Below are positions 1-6,025 of a stretch of DNA of 6,427 nucleotides, in pieces. The position numbers were made by a program, and so were the translations under genes. Each line of letters begins with the position of its first letter. Positions within the stretch are counted from its first letter, which is position 1. Under the pieces are notes generated by a model. The model saw only the letters and a list, made by a program, of their open reading frames with translations, was not told where the DNA came from and did no database searches. Source of the stretch: CAYSHJ01 sp964589725 (GTDB lineage: Bacteria; Planctomycetota; Planctomycetia; Planctomycetales; Planctomycetaceae); contig CAZPUJ010000614.1 in NCBI GenBank assembly GCA_964589725.1, forward strand, positions 1 through 6,427, written 5' to 3'.

Positions 1-1
1 C

Positions 2-571
2 GACATTCATTGCTCGAACGGGATCATTCACGTCATCGACCAAGTGCTGCTGCCATCTGGTGACAACATTCCGGCGACGGCTGACAAGGCGGGGACGTTC
101 AAGACGTTGCTCGCGGCGGCGAAGGCGGCCGGGTTGGTCGATGTGCTGTCTGGTGACAAGCCGCTGACCGTGTTCGCTCCGACGGATGAAGCGTTTGCGA
201 AGCTGCCGGCTGGGACGGTTGAGAGTTTGCTCAAGCCAGAGAACAAAGAGAAGCTGGCCGCGATCCTGAAGTTTCATGTTGTGCCCGGTCGAGTGTTCTC
301 CGGCGACGTGCTGAGCAAGAAGGAACTCAAGACGGTTCAGGGCGGCATGCTGACCGCCGCGATGAAGAACGGTGCGGCGACCATCAACGGAGCCGGACTC
401 GTCGCGACGGACATCGACGCCTCGAACGGAGTCATCCATGTGATCGACAGAGTGATGTTGCCGCCGGCCGCGACGGCGAAGACATCTCATGTGACTCCGG
501 CAAAGGCTCAGAATGTGGCTCACGTCTGCCCGACCACGGGTCGAGTGACGTACACGATGAGCCGCAAGTAA
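2..571 (+). CDS. Fasciclin (FAS1) domain secreted protein, 3' part
   Basis: The gene enters from the left edge, reading frame open from base 2, and 189 residues are visible. The first ~18 residues (DIHCSNGIIHVIDQVLLP) are the H2 box ending one FAS1 domain. A complete second FAS1 domain follows, with helix FKTLLAAAKAAGLVDVL, H1 box TVFAPTDEAF, the FHVVPGRV segment and a second H2 box NGVIHVIDRVMLP. The two H2 boxes lie 408 bases apart, so the repeat period is 136 residues, normal for FAS1. A ~33-residue tail (AATAKTSHVTP to TMSRK) ends the protein. FAS1 domains are extracytoplasmic adhesion or matrix modules; bacterial ones are secreted or surface-attached, with ligands mostly unknown. The signal peptide lies outside the window. 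A GTG at 44 could be taken as a start, but the frame stays open and homologous upstream of it, so it is internal. TAA at 569-571 is followed by a terminator. Confidence 0.93.
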   Translation, partial: DIHCSNGIIHVIDQVLLPSGDNIPATADKAGTFKTLLAAAKAAGLVDVLSGDKPLTVFAPTDEAFAKLPAGTVESLLKPENKEKLAAILKFHVVPGRVFSGDVLSKKELKTVQGGMLTAAMKNGAATINGAGLVATDIDASNGVIHVIDRVMLPPAATAKTSHVTPAKAQNVAHVCPTTGRVTYTMSRK

Positions 572-632
572 GGTTGATCGAGTGTGATGCCCTGTGCTGG
601 GGCTTCTCGGAGTTCCCAGCCGACTCCGCGAG

Positions 633-665
633 AACACCTGAGCCGTCGTTCGGTTCAGGTGTTTT
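633..665 (+). terminator. Rho-independent terminator of the upstream FAS1 gene
   Basis: A 12-bp stem (633-644 with 652-663, one G-U pair) encloses a 7-base loop, GTCGTTC, and runs into TTTT and a T-rich tract (TTCACGTTTATT). It lies 61 bases after the FAS1 stop. A smaller hairpin (GCTGGG 596-601 with CCCAGC 615-620) precedes it. The terminator separates the FAS1 transcript from the five-gene run downstream. Confidence 0.82.
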
Positions 666-907
666 CACGTTTATTGCTCCGACCGTTATTGACTCGCTAC
701 CCAAGTCGTGAGACTTCGGTGTTGGGTTGGCTTGAATCCTAAGTCTCACGAGTTCAGAGAAGCAAAGTTCGAGGTTCTGCCGATGTCTGTTTTGGAGCTA
801 CGCCGTGGCCACCGGCAGGGTGGATAAGCCGAGGAGATTTTGCAACTTCGCTCTCGTGAATTCGAAGTGGCAGTGACAACACAATAACCGTCCGGGAGAT
901 TTCCAAC
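666..907 (+). other. Gene-free leader upstream of the five-gene run
   Basis: No convincing gene lies here on either strand. It must hold the promoter of the downstream run, because a terminator closes the previous unit. I could not find a clear -35/-10 pair. Contents are the inverted repeat at 703-754, an 8-bp palindrome GTGGCCAC at 805-812, an unused Shine-Dalgarno-like GAGGAG at 831-836, and the real ribosome binding site GGGAG at 894-898, 9 bases before the ATG at 908. Confidence 0.6.
703..754. repeat. 14-bp inverted repeat, candidate operator or hairpin
   Basis: AAGTCGTGAGACTT (703-716) is matched in reverse complement by AAGTCTCACGAGTT (741-754), with 13 of 14 positions agreeing and an 11-bp perfect core; the spacer is 24 bases. 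The left arm is itself a small hairpin (AAGTC, GTGA, GACTT). No T-tract follows, so it is not an obvious terminator. Its position upstream of the run suits a dimeric regulator site or a structured leader. The function is inferred. Confidence 0.5.
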
Positions 908-1660
908 ATGACGCCGACAGACATTGATCCTACTCCGTCCTATGTGGTGTTCGGTGCCACGGGTGGTATCGGCGAAAGCTTATGTCGCCGACTGGCATCG
1001 CGCGGGGCGCGATTGACTCTTGCCGGCCGAAACGTCGAGAAGCTTCAGATGCTAGCCGACGAACTCAACGCATCGGCCTACCCGCTAGACGCCACTCGCT
1101 TTGAGGAAGTCGACGCCTGTGTCGAGCATGCGATCCAATCACACGGACGACTGGACGGAGTCGCGAATTGTGTTGGATCGTTGCTTCTCAAGCCGGCTCA
1201 CTCAACAAGTGAAGCTGACTGGTTTTCCACTGTCGCGACAAATCTGACCACGGCATTCGCGGTTGTCCGAGCCGGTGCCAAGGCCATGTTGAATATTGGG
1301 GGCTCCATCGTTTTAGTGTCATCGGCCGCGGCTCGAATTGGCTTTGCGAATCACGAAGCAATCGCCGCCGCAAAGGCCGGGGTGATCGGCCTGACCCTCT
1401 CGGCAGCCGCGACCTATGGCCCGCGCGGCATCCGAGTCAACTGCGTGGCTCCGGGCTTAGTCCGCACTCAAATGACGGCCCGTCTGACGGCCAACGACGC
1501 CTCTCTCAAGGCATCGACCGCGATGCACCCACTGGGGCGGATCGGAGAACCGGGAGAAGTCGCCGCAGCGATCGAATGGTTCCTGAGCCCTGAACAGAGT
1601 TGGGTCACCGGCCAAGTGCTTGGGATCGATGGCGGCTTAGGCTCCGTCCGCGCCCGCTAA
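908..1660 (+). CDS. SDR family protein lacking the catalytic tyrosine
   Basis: This is a 250-residue short-chain dehydrogenase/reductase fold, the usual length for classical SDRs and cytosolic, with no membrane segment. Visible motifs: nucleotide-binding GATGGIG at 16-22, AGR at 39-41 after beta-2, a variant NNAG motif (ANCVG, 86-90), the structural/catalytic Asn of TNL at 112, Ser138/139 in VSSAAA, Lys156, the APGLV loop at 181-185, and the C-terminal WVTGQVLGIDGG signature at 232-243. The expected YxxxK tyrosine is replaced: residues 149-157 read HEAIAAAKA, with Ile at 152, four before Lys156. Ordinary Tyr-dependent hydride transfer is therefore doubtful, and the protein may bind NAD(P) for another chemistry or a structural role. 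ATG 908 is preceded by GGGAG at 894-898. It is the first gene of the run; the next begins 15 bases after its stop. SDR membership is certain; substrate is unknown. Confidence 0.93.
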   Translation: MTPTDIDPTPSYVVFGATGGIGESLCRRLASRGARLTLAGRNVEKLQMLADELNASAYPLDATRFEEVDACVEHAIQSHGRLDGVANCVGSLLLKPAHSTSEADWFSTVATNLTTAFAVVRAGAKAMLNIGGSIVLVSSAAARIGFANHEAIAAAKAGVIGLTLSAAATYGPRGIRVNCVAPGLVRTQMTARLTANDASLKASTAMHPLGRIGEPGEVAAAIEWFLSPEQSWVTGQVLGIDGGLGSVRAR

Positions 1661-1665
1661 CTTTT

Positions 1666-1669
1666 GGAG
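1666..1669 (+). promoter_or_regulatory. Ribosome binding site that decides the start at 1676
   Basis: GGAG lies 6 bases before ATG 1676. The longest open frame begins at TTG 1664, but that TTG overlaps this site and has no site of its own at proper spacing. The start is therefore placed at 1676. Confidence 0.75.
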
Positions 1670-1675
1670 CATCTC

Positions 1676-2638
1676 ATGAACGCAATCTCGAAACGAAATG
1701 AATCGCCTGTCTGGGCCAGCCGATGGCTTGGGGCCGCAGGCATCTACAACCTGTTGTGGGGCGCAACGACGATCGCGTTTCCCCACTTCCTGTTTGATGC
1801 CTCTGGCATCGATCGCCTGAATTATCCGGAAATCTGGCAATGCGTGGGAATGATCGTTGGCGTGTACGGCATCGGCTATCTCATCGCAGCCGGCGACTCG
1901 CGAACGCATTGGCCGATTGTGCTTGTGGGGCTGCTGGGTAAGGTCTTCGGCCCGATCGGGTTCGTCGTGGCTCTTTTACGAGGGACGTTTCCACCGCTGT
2001 TTGGCTTGACGATCCTCGCGAACGATCTGATTTGGTGGATTCCGTTCGCCATGATCCTCTGGGATGCGGCAAAGCACCGGAAAGATGATCGGCGACCTGG
2101 CACGTCGATACGGAGGCAATTCGTCAAGGAGAGCTCGATCAAAGCCCCACCGGAGGTTGTCTTTGGCTTTCACGAAAGCCCGGATGCGCTGCGGCATTTG
2201 ATTCCACCCTGGGAGAAGATGGAGGTCGTCGAATCCAGCGAGTCGCTGCAGATCGGCAGCAGGGTCGTGTTAGGCGGGCGAGTCCTGGGGCTGGTTCCGA
2301 TCCGATGGGTCGCGGTTCACACCGAGTACGAGCCGCCTCACCTGTTTGCTGATCGCCAGGAATCGGGTCCGTTCGCTTGGTGGTATCATCGCCATCGGAT
2401 TCTCGACGACGGTCAGGGGGGAACAATCCTGCGCGACGAGGTCGAGTATCAAACTCCACTGGGACTGATTGGACTTTGGCTGGGCGGCTGGTTGGTTCGC
2501 CGCAAACTGGAAGCCATGTTTGCCTACCGCCATGAGACGACTCGTCGTTTGATCGAGTCCGAAGGGTGGACCCGAGTTGACGCATACACAACGACTGTCC
2601 GAAGCGACGTGGAAGTCATGCACGGGAGCCGTTCATGA
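1676..2638 (+). CDS. Four-TM membrane domain fused to an SRPBCC domain
   Basis: The protein has 320 residues in two parts. Residues ~15-135 form a compact hydrophobic domain with about four membrane spans (near 17-36, 57-73, 80-103 and 106-131) and conserved-looking blocks GIYNLLWGATTIAFP, WQCVGMIVGVYGIGYLIAA, HWPIVLVGLLGKVFGPIGF and NDLIWWIPF. Residues ~148-295 are an SRPBCC (START/Bet v1-like) domain, with VKESSIKAPPEVVFGFHESPDAL, PPWEKMEVVE, HTEYEPPHLFADRQESGPF, WWYHRHRI, LRDEVEYQTPLG and FAYRHETTRRLIE. SRPBCC domains enclose hydrophobic ligands, and stand-alone relatives with the ADRQ-GPF-W-H pattern occur in light- or stress-inducible clusters with SDR and TspO genes. Here the pocket would be tethered to the cytoplasmic membrane. 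I recall the N-terminal half being annotated 'alkyl hydroperoxide reductase' in some genomes; nothing seen here supports that activity. It follows the SDR by 15 bases and overlaps the next gene by 4 (ATGA). Confidence 0.85.
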   Translation: MNAISKRNESPVWASRWLGAAGIYNLLWGATTIAFPHFLFDASGIDRLNYPEIWQCVGMIVGVYGIGYLIAAGDSRTHWPIVLVGLLGKVFGPIGFVVALLRGTFPPLFGLTILANDLIWWIPFAMILWDAAKHRKDDRRPGTSIRRQFVKESSIKAPPEVVFGFHESPDALRHLIPPWEKMEVVESSESLQIGSRVVLGGRVLGLVPIRWVAVHTEYEPPHLFADRQESGPFAWWYHRHRILDDGQGGTILRDEVEYQTPLGLIGLWLGGWLVRRKLEAMFAYRHETTRRLIESEGWTRVDAYTTTVRSDVEVMHGSRS

Positions 2639-3084
2639 CTGAATCTTGCCTGATGATGTTGCTGCTGTCGCACTTTGCAGCCACCTTATTCATGACGGGG
2701 GTCATTTGGTTTGTGCAGATCGTCCATTACCCGCTCTTCGCAAGCACAGGCAGCACTGATTTTCGGACCTACGAACAGCAACACTCATCGCTAACCACTT
2801 GGGTTGTCGCCCCGCCGATGTTTGCGGAAGCGATTACCGCCGTGCTCTTGTTTTGGTGGCGACCTTTGGGCGTCTCGAATTGGCAACTGTCGATCGGACT
2901 GGCCCTGGTGGCGGTCATCTGGCTATCGACCGCACTGGTCCAAGTTCCGTGTCACGATGCGTTGTCCCAGGGCTTCGATTCGGCAGTGCATCAGCGGCTC
3001 GTCAGGACGAATTGGATCCGGACGGTCACATGGAGTTTGCGGTCGCTGCTTGTTCTGTGGATGGTGGCCTCTTCATTCTGTTAA
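2635..3084 (+). CDS. Conserved four-TM membrane protein of unknown function
   Basis: This 149-residue protein has about four membrane spans (near 5-30, 55-75, 83-104 and 128-147). Between them lie polar, conserved-looking stretches: FVQIVHYPLF (26-35), YEQQH (46-50), TTWVVAPPMFAEAITA (54-69) and VPCHDALSQGFD through HQRLVRTNWIRT (104-130). His31, His50, His107 and His119 near predicted membrane edges could bind a metal, heme or ligand, but this is inference. There is no signal peptide beyond the first span. I recognise it only as a hypothetical-protein type; a distant tie to DUF1772-like four-helix proteins is possible but unproven. ATG 2635 overlaps the previous stop by 4 bases and has GGGAG at 2624-2628, so translation is coupled. 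The stop at 3082-3084 is followed directly by the deaminase reading frame in the same phase. Confidence 0.82.
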   Translation: MTESCLMMLLLSHFAATLFMTGVIWFVQIVHYPLFASTGSTDFRTYEQQHSSLTTWVVAPPMFAEAITAVLLFWWRPLGVSNWQLSIGLALVAVIWLSTALVQVPCHDALSQGFDSAVHQRLVRTNWIRTVTWSLRSLLVLWMVASSFC

Positions 3085-3096
3085 TGGACCAAGACT

Positions 3097-3579
3097 TTGA
3101 ACCTCGATCACGAACGCCACATGCGGCGAGCCATCGCGCTGACGACCAATACACCCGAGCTACCTTTCGGAGCCGTCATCGTCCACCGGGAAAGCGGCGA
3201 AACCGTCGCTGAGGGTTGGAACCGGTCGATGATCAATCCAATCTGGCATGGTGAGATCGACGCCATCAACGCACTCTTCCGAACCGTCCACCCAATTGCG
3301 GGCAGTGAGTTGGTGCTTTACACCACGGCTGAGCCCTGCCCAATGTGCATGTCAGCGATTTTGTGGAGCGGCATTGAGATGGTTGTGTGCGGCACATCGA
3401 TCCGGTTTCTTCAAAAGCACGGTTGGCGACAAATCGACCTCCTCGCCGAGGAACTTGTCAGCCGCGGTCCCGCTTGGAAATGCACGATCATCAGCGGGGT
3501 GTTGGAAGACGAGTGCAATGCCTTATTCGCGATGGGGCCGCCTCGATCGCTCCCTCGCCGATCAGATCGCAGCGAATGA
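3097..3579 (+). CDS. Zinc-dependent nucleoside/base deaminase (CDA/TadA fold)
   Basis: This 160-residue cytosolic protein of the cytidine deaminase-like superfamily would hydrolytically deaminate a purine or pyrimidine base or nucleoside. Numbered from TTG 3097, His51 and Glu53 (HGE) give one zinc ligand and the proton shuttle, and PCPMC at 80-84 gives Cys81 and Cys84. PFGAVIV (23-29) is the usual first strand. HGE replaces the HAE typical of TadA and guanine deaminase; yeast-type cytosine deaminases also have HGE. The C-terminal part (SIRFLQKHGWRQIDLLAEEL, then ISGVLEDECNALF) fits generic 'nucleoside deaminase' entries better than TadA. The start is uncertain: TTG 3097 has no strong site, and the alternative ATG 3118 is in frame (residue 8). 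An ATG at 3084-3086 overlapping the previous stop is out of frame by one base. The last ~13 residues (PPRSLPRRSDRSE) are a basic, probably disordered tail. Confidence 0.85.
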   Translation: MNLDHERHMRRAIALTTNTPELPFGAVIVHRESGETVAEGWNRSMINPIWHGEIDAINALFRTVHPIAGSELVLYTTAEPCPMCMSAILWSGIEMVVCGTSIRFLQKHGWRQIDLLAEELVSRGPAWKCTIISGVLEDECNALFAMGPPRSLPRRSDRSE

Positions 3580-3631
3580 TGTGAACCGAACGTGGTCTCG
3601 CTGCGGCTGATTAACGTTTCAGGATTTAACA

Positions 3632-5572
3632 ATGTCTGCGGATTCACGAGTTCTGGTAACGGGTGGCACCGGTTACGTCGGCGGACGATTGATTCCGTTG
3701 CTGGAGCAACGTGGCTTTCGCGTGCGCTGTTTGGCTCGACGCCCGGAGTTCTTGCAGCCGCGCGTTGGTCCCGCGACTGAAGTGATCGCCGGGGATGTAT
3801 TGCAGCCAGAGACGTTGGTGACTGCGTTGAGCGACATCGAAACAGCGTTCTATCTCGTGCATTCAATGGGGACCGGCAAGGACTTCGAGGACGAGGATCG
3901 CCTGGCCGCTCGCAACTTTGCCGAAGCCGCGAAGCGAAACGGAGTGCGACGCATCATCTATCTTGGCGGCTTGGGTGAGGAGCAACAACAACTGTCAAAA
4001 CACCTGCGCAGCCGGCAAGAAGTGGGAGCCGTTCTACGCGAGTCCGGCGCACAGGTCATCGAGTTCCGGGCGTCGATCGTGATTGGTTCCGGCAGTCTGT
4101 CGTTCGAGTTGATTCGCGCACTCGTTCAAAAGTTGCCGGTGATGCTCTGCCCGAAGTGGGTCTCGACGCCGTCGCAGCCGATCGCGATTGAGGACTTGTT
4201 GAGCTACTTGCTGGCCGCGATGGATTTGCCCGACGGGCCGAGCGACATCTTTGAGATCGGCGGCCCCGACCAAATGTCGTACAGCGAGATTATGCGCGAG
4301 TACGCTCGGCAGCGCGGGTTGAAACGCTGGATGATCTCGGTGCCGTTTCTCTCGCCGCGTCTGTCGAGCTTATGGCTGGGGTTGGTGACTCCGGTTTACG
4401 CCCGTGTCGGCCGCAAGCTGGTCGACAGCCTGCGAAATCCGACGGTCGTGACGAACTCGCATGCCCGAGATGTATTCGCGATTCGGCCGCGCGGTGTCAG
4501 TGAGGCGATCGCGCGAGCGCTCGTCAACGAAGACCATGAATTGACGGCCACACGCTGGTCCGACGCGCTCAGCGCGTCAGGCCGACCCAAGCGCTGGGGC
4601 GGGATCCGATTCGGCACGCGATTGGTCGATTCGCGCGAAGTTGAAGTCGGCGTCCCGGTCGAAGCGGCGTTCGCTCCGATTCATCGGATCGGCGGCCAGA
4701 CCGGCTGGTACTACGGCAACTGGCTGTGGCGACTGCGGGGTTGGCTCGATCTGCTCGTCGGCGGAGTCGGTATGCGACGAGGTCGACGCGATCCCACGGA
4801 ACTCGAAAACGGAGATACCGTCGATTGCTGGCGTGTCGAATCGCTCGAACCCAATCGCCGCCTGCGGTTGGTTGCGGAGATGAAACTTCCCGGCCGAGCG
4901 TGGCTCGAATTTGAAGTCGAGCCGACGTCCAGCGGCTCGCGGATTCGACAGACGGCCGTGTTCGATCCGGTTGGCCTGACCGGCTTGGCTTATTGGTACG
5001 CGATCTACCCGCTGCACGAGTTCGTCTTCGGCGGCATGTTGAATCGCATCGCGAACGTGGCCCGACGATCAAACCAAACAGTGACAACGTGGCAACCGAC
5101 GGTGCTTCGACAAGTGGCGTGGTTGATTGGCTTCATCGCGGTCTGCTTCACATCGGCGGGATTGGGAGCGGCAGCCACATCGACGTCCGCTGGCGGTTGG
5201 TATCAAGCGCTGGTGAAACCAATTTGGACGCCTCCCGACTGGGTGTTTGGTCCAGTCTGGACAGTGTTGTATTTGATGATGGCGGTCGCAGCCTGGCTCG
5301 TGTGGCGTGGCCACGGATGGTCTGCCGCTCGATCGGCGTTGATTTGGTTTGTCGCTCAACTCGCGCTCAACATGCTTTGGTCGTTTCTGTTCTTCGGTAT
5401 GCAGCGCCCCGAACTGGCCTTCGTCGAGATCGTCGCGTTGTGGATCTCTATCGTTGCCACCTGCCTTGCGTTTCAAGGCAAGTCCGTCACCGCCGCGTTG
5501 CTGCTGACTCCATACCTGGCCTGGACGTTTTTCGCCGTGCTTTTGAATTTTGCAATCTGGAGAATGAACTAA
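3632..5572 (+). CDS. SDR - DUF2867 - TspO/MBR three-domain fusion
   Basis: The protein has 646 residues with no internal stop. Residues 5-~300 are an extended/atypical SDR: VTGGTGYVGG (9-18) binds NAD(P), GDV at 54-56, AFYLVHSMG (72-80), YLGGLGEE (110-117), LSKHLRSRQEVGAVLRESG (121-139) and FRASIVIGSGSLSFE (145-159). Residues ~325-478 are DUF2867, an SRPBCC-like domain: GGQTGWYYGNWLW (354-366), GGVGMRRGRR (377-386), DCWRVE (398-403), AEMKLPGRAWLEF (415-427) and YWYAIYPLHEFVFGGM (454-469). Residues ~488-646 are a complete TspO/MBR domain with five membrane spans: KPIWTPPDWVFGPVWTVLY (529-547), LALNMLWSFLFFG (577-589) and LLTPYLAWTFFAVLLNFAIW (624-643). SDR-DUF2867 proteins are known as single units, and TspO normally stands alone at ~160 residues, binding porphyrin or heme and linked to tetrapyrrole and light responses. 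ATG 3632 has AGGA at 3621-3624. The 52-base gap after the deaminase may allow a separate promoter. Confidence 0.93.
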   Translation: MSADSRVLVTGGTGYVGGRLIPLLEQRGFRVRCLARRPEFLQPRVGPATEVIAGDVLQPETLVTALSDIETAFYLVHSMGTGKDFEDEDRLAARNFAEAAKRNGVRRIIYLGGLGEEQQQLSKHLRSRQEVGAVLRESGAQVIEFRASIVIGSGSLSFELIRALVQKLPVMLCPKWVSTPSQPIAIEDLLSYLLAAMDLPDGPSDIFEIGGPDQMSYSEIMREYARQRGLKRWMISVPFLSPRLSSLWLGLVTPVYARVGRKLVDSLRNPTVVTNSHARDVFAIRPRGVSEAIARALVNEDHELTATRWSDALSASGRPKRWGGIRFGTRLVDSREVEVGVPVEAAFAPIHRIGGQTGWYYGNWLWRLRGWLDLLVGGVGMRRGRRDPTELENGDTVDCWRVESLEPNRRLRLVAEMKLPGRAWLEFEVEPTSSGSRIRQTAVFDPVGLTGLAYWYAIYPLHEFVFGGMLNRIANVARRSNQTVTTWQPTVLRQVAWLIGFIAVCFTSAGLGAAATSTSAGGWYQALVKPIWTPPDWVFGPVWTVLYLMMAVAAWLVWRGHGWSAARSALIWFVAQLALNMLWSFLFFGMQRPELAFVEIVALWISIVATCLAFQGKSVTAALLLTPYLAWTFFAVLLNFAIWRMN

Positions 5573-5631
5573 TGACGAGAAAATCAGATGTTCGCCACTC
5601 CAGAGTTCGATTCCCCCAGAATTCCAGAGTG

Positions 5632-5655
5632 CCTTAGATCGCTCTAGGGGCTTCT
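5632..5655 (+). terminator. Possible weak terminator hairpin after the fusion gene
   Basis: CCTTAGA (5632-5638) can pair with TCTAGGG (5643-5649) around a TCGC loop; six Watson-Crick pairs and one G-U. The following GCTTCT is only slightly T-rich. It lies 60 bases after the fusion gene stop and before the convergent pseudogene. It is the best candidate for ending the run, but weak. Confidence 0.3.
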
Positions 5656-5683
5656 GTCGGTGGAGTTCAAACCGCCATGCGCA

Positions 5684-6002
5684 GCCCAGGTAAAGATCGA
5701 AGACGATTCTTCGGCACTGATCCTCGTCCTCGGCGATGAGTGCATCACGAATCTGTTCCCGCGCCCTGTCGATGATGGCGGCTGTTTGCCCATTGTTCCC
5801 GGGGATTCCCAATAGCTCGGGGTCGCACACGCTCGCTGCCCAGAGTGTCTCAGTAACTGGAACACGACTTCTTGCGCCAGTCGCCAATGACCACCAGCCG
5901 TGCGGATTGCGTGCGGTTCATAGTCCTCAAATCGCACCAGCGTTGCAGCGATGACTCGCTGACGTTGATGGCTTGAGCCACTTGCTTCGGAATGACCAGC
6001 AT
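5684..6002 (-). pseudogene. Frameshifted, truncated MerR-type HTH regulator
   Basis: Three consecutive minus-strand pieces in three different frames read as one protein. Piece one (6002-5931) is MLVIPKQVAQAINVSESSLQRWCD, a MerR/excisionase-type helix-turn-helix. Piece two (5928-5836) carries the wing and linker, EDYEPHAIRTAGGHWRLAQE and then VVFQLLRHSGQ; the RTAGGH-R signature fits MerR wings. Piece three (5830-5684) is VCDPELLGIPGNNGQ followed by AREQIRDALIAEDEDQCRR and IVFDLYLG, resembling the helical linker that precedes a B12-binding domain in planctomycete HTH regulators as I recall them. Two leftover bases separate pieces one and two and five separate two and three, so each junction equals the loss of one base. 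Nothing recognisable follows 5684, so the C-terminal effector half is missing. It is almost certainly non-functional; at most a 50-residue HTH peptide is made, ending at an in-frame TGA. CarH/LitR ancestry is inferred. Confidence 0.8.
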
Positions 6003-6025
6003 TTTCACGAGTGAGGCCTTTTCCC

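Noticed and set aside
432..749. 105-codon minus-strand open frame over the terminator and FAS1 3' end
   Set aside because: It spans a strong terminator stem and the antisense of a FAS1 domain, with no family resemblance.
840..887. 15-codon leader peptide from TTG 840 to TAA 885-887 behind GAGGAG at 831-836
   Set aside because: The spacing of 3 bases is too short, the start is TTG and the product has no regulatory residue pattern; probably chance.
2799..3212. 137-codon + strand frame overlapping the four-TM protein and deaminase
   Set aside because: Both overlapped frames have clear family signatures; this one is low-complexity Arg/Gly-rich sequence.
4569..5087. 172-codon minus-strand open frame inside the fusion gene
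   Set aside because: Arg/Ser-rich shadow of a well-supported coding frame with no motif or ribosome site.
5591..5629. tRNA 3'-end-like string GTTCGATTCCCCC, possible tRNA or attachment-site scar
   Set aside because: The bases around the TTCGATT loop (CAGAG and CCCCC) do not form a T-arm stem, and no anticodon or acceptor arm can be found upstream.
5069..5887. 272-codon minus-strand open frame
   Set aside because: Only its first part (5830-5684) is regulator remnant. The rest runs antisense through the TspO domain with no recognisable motif.
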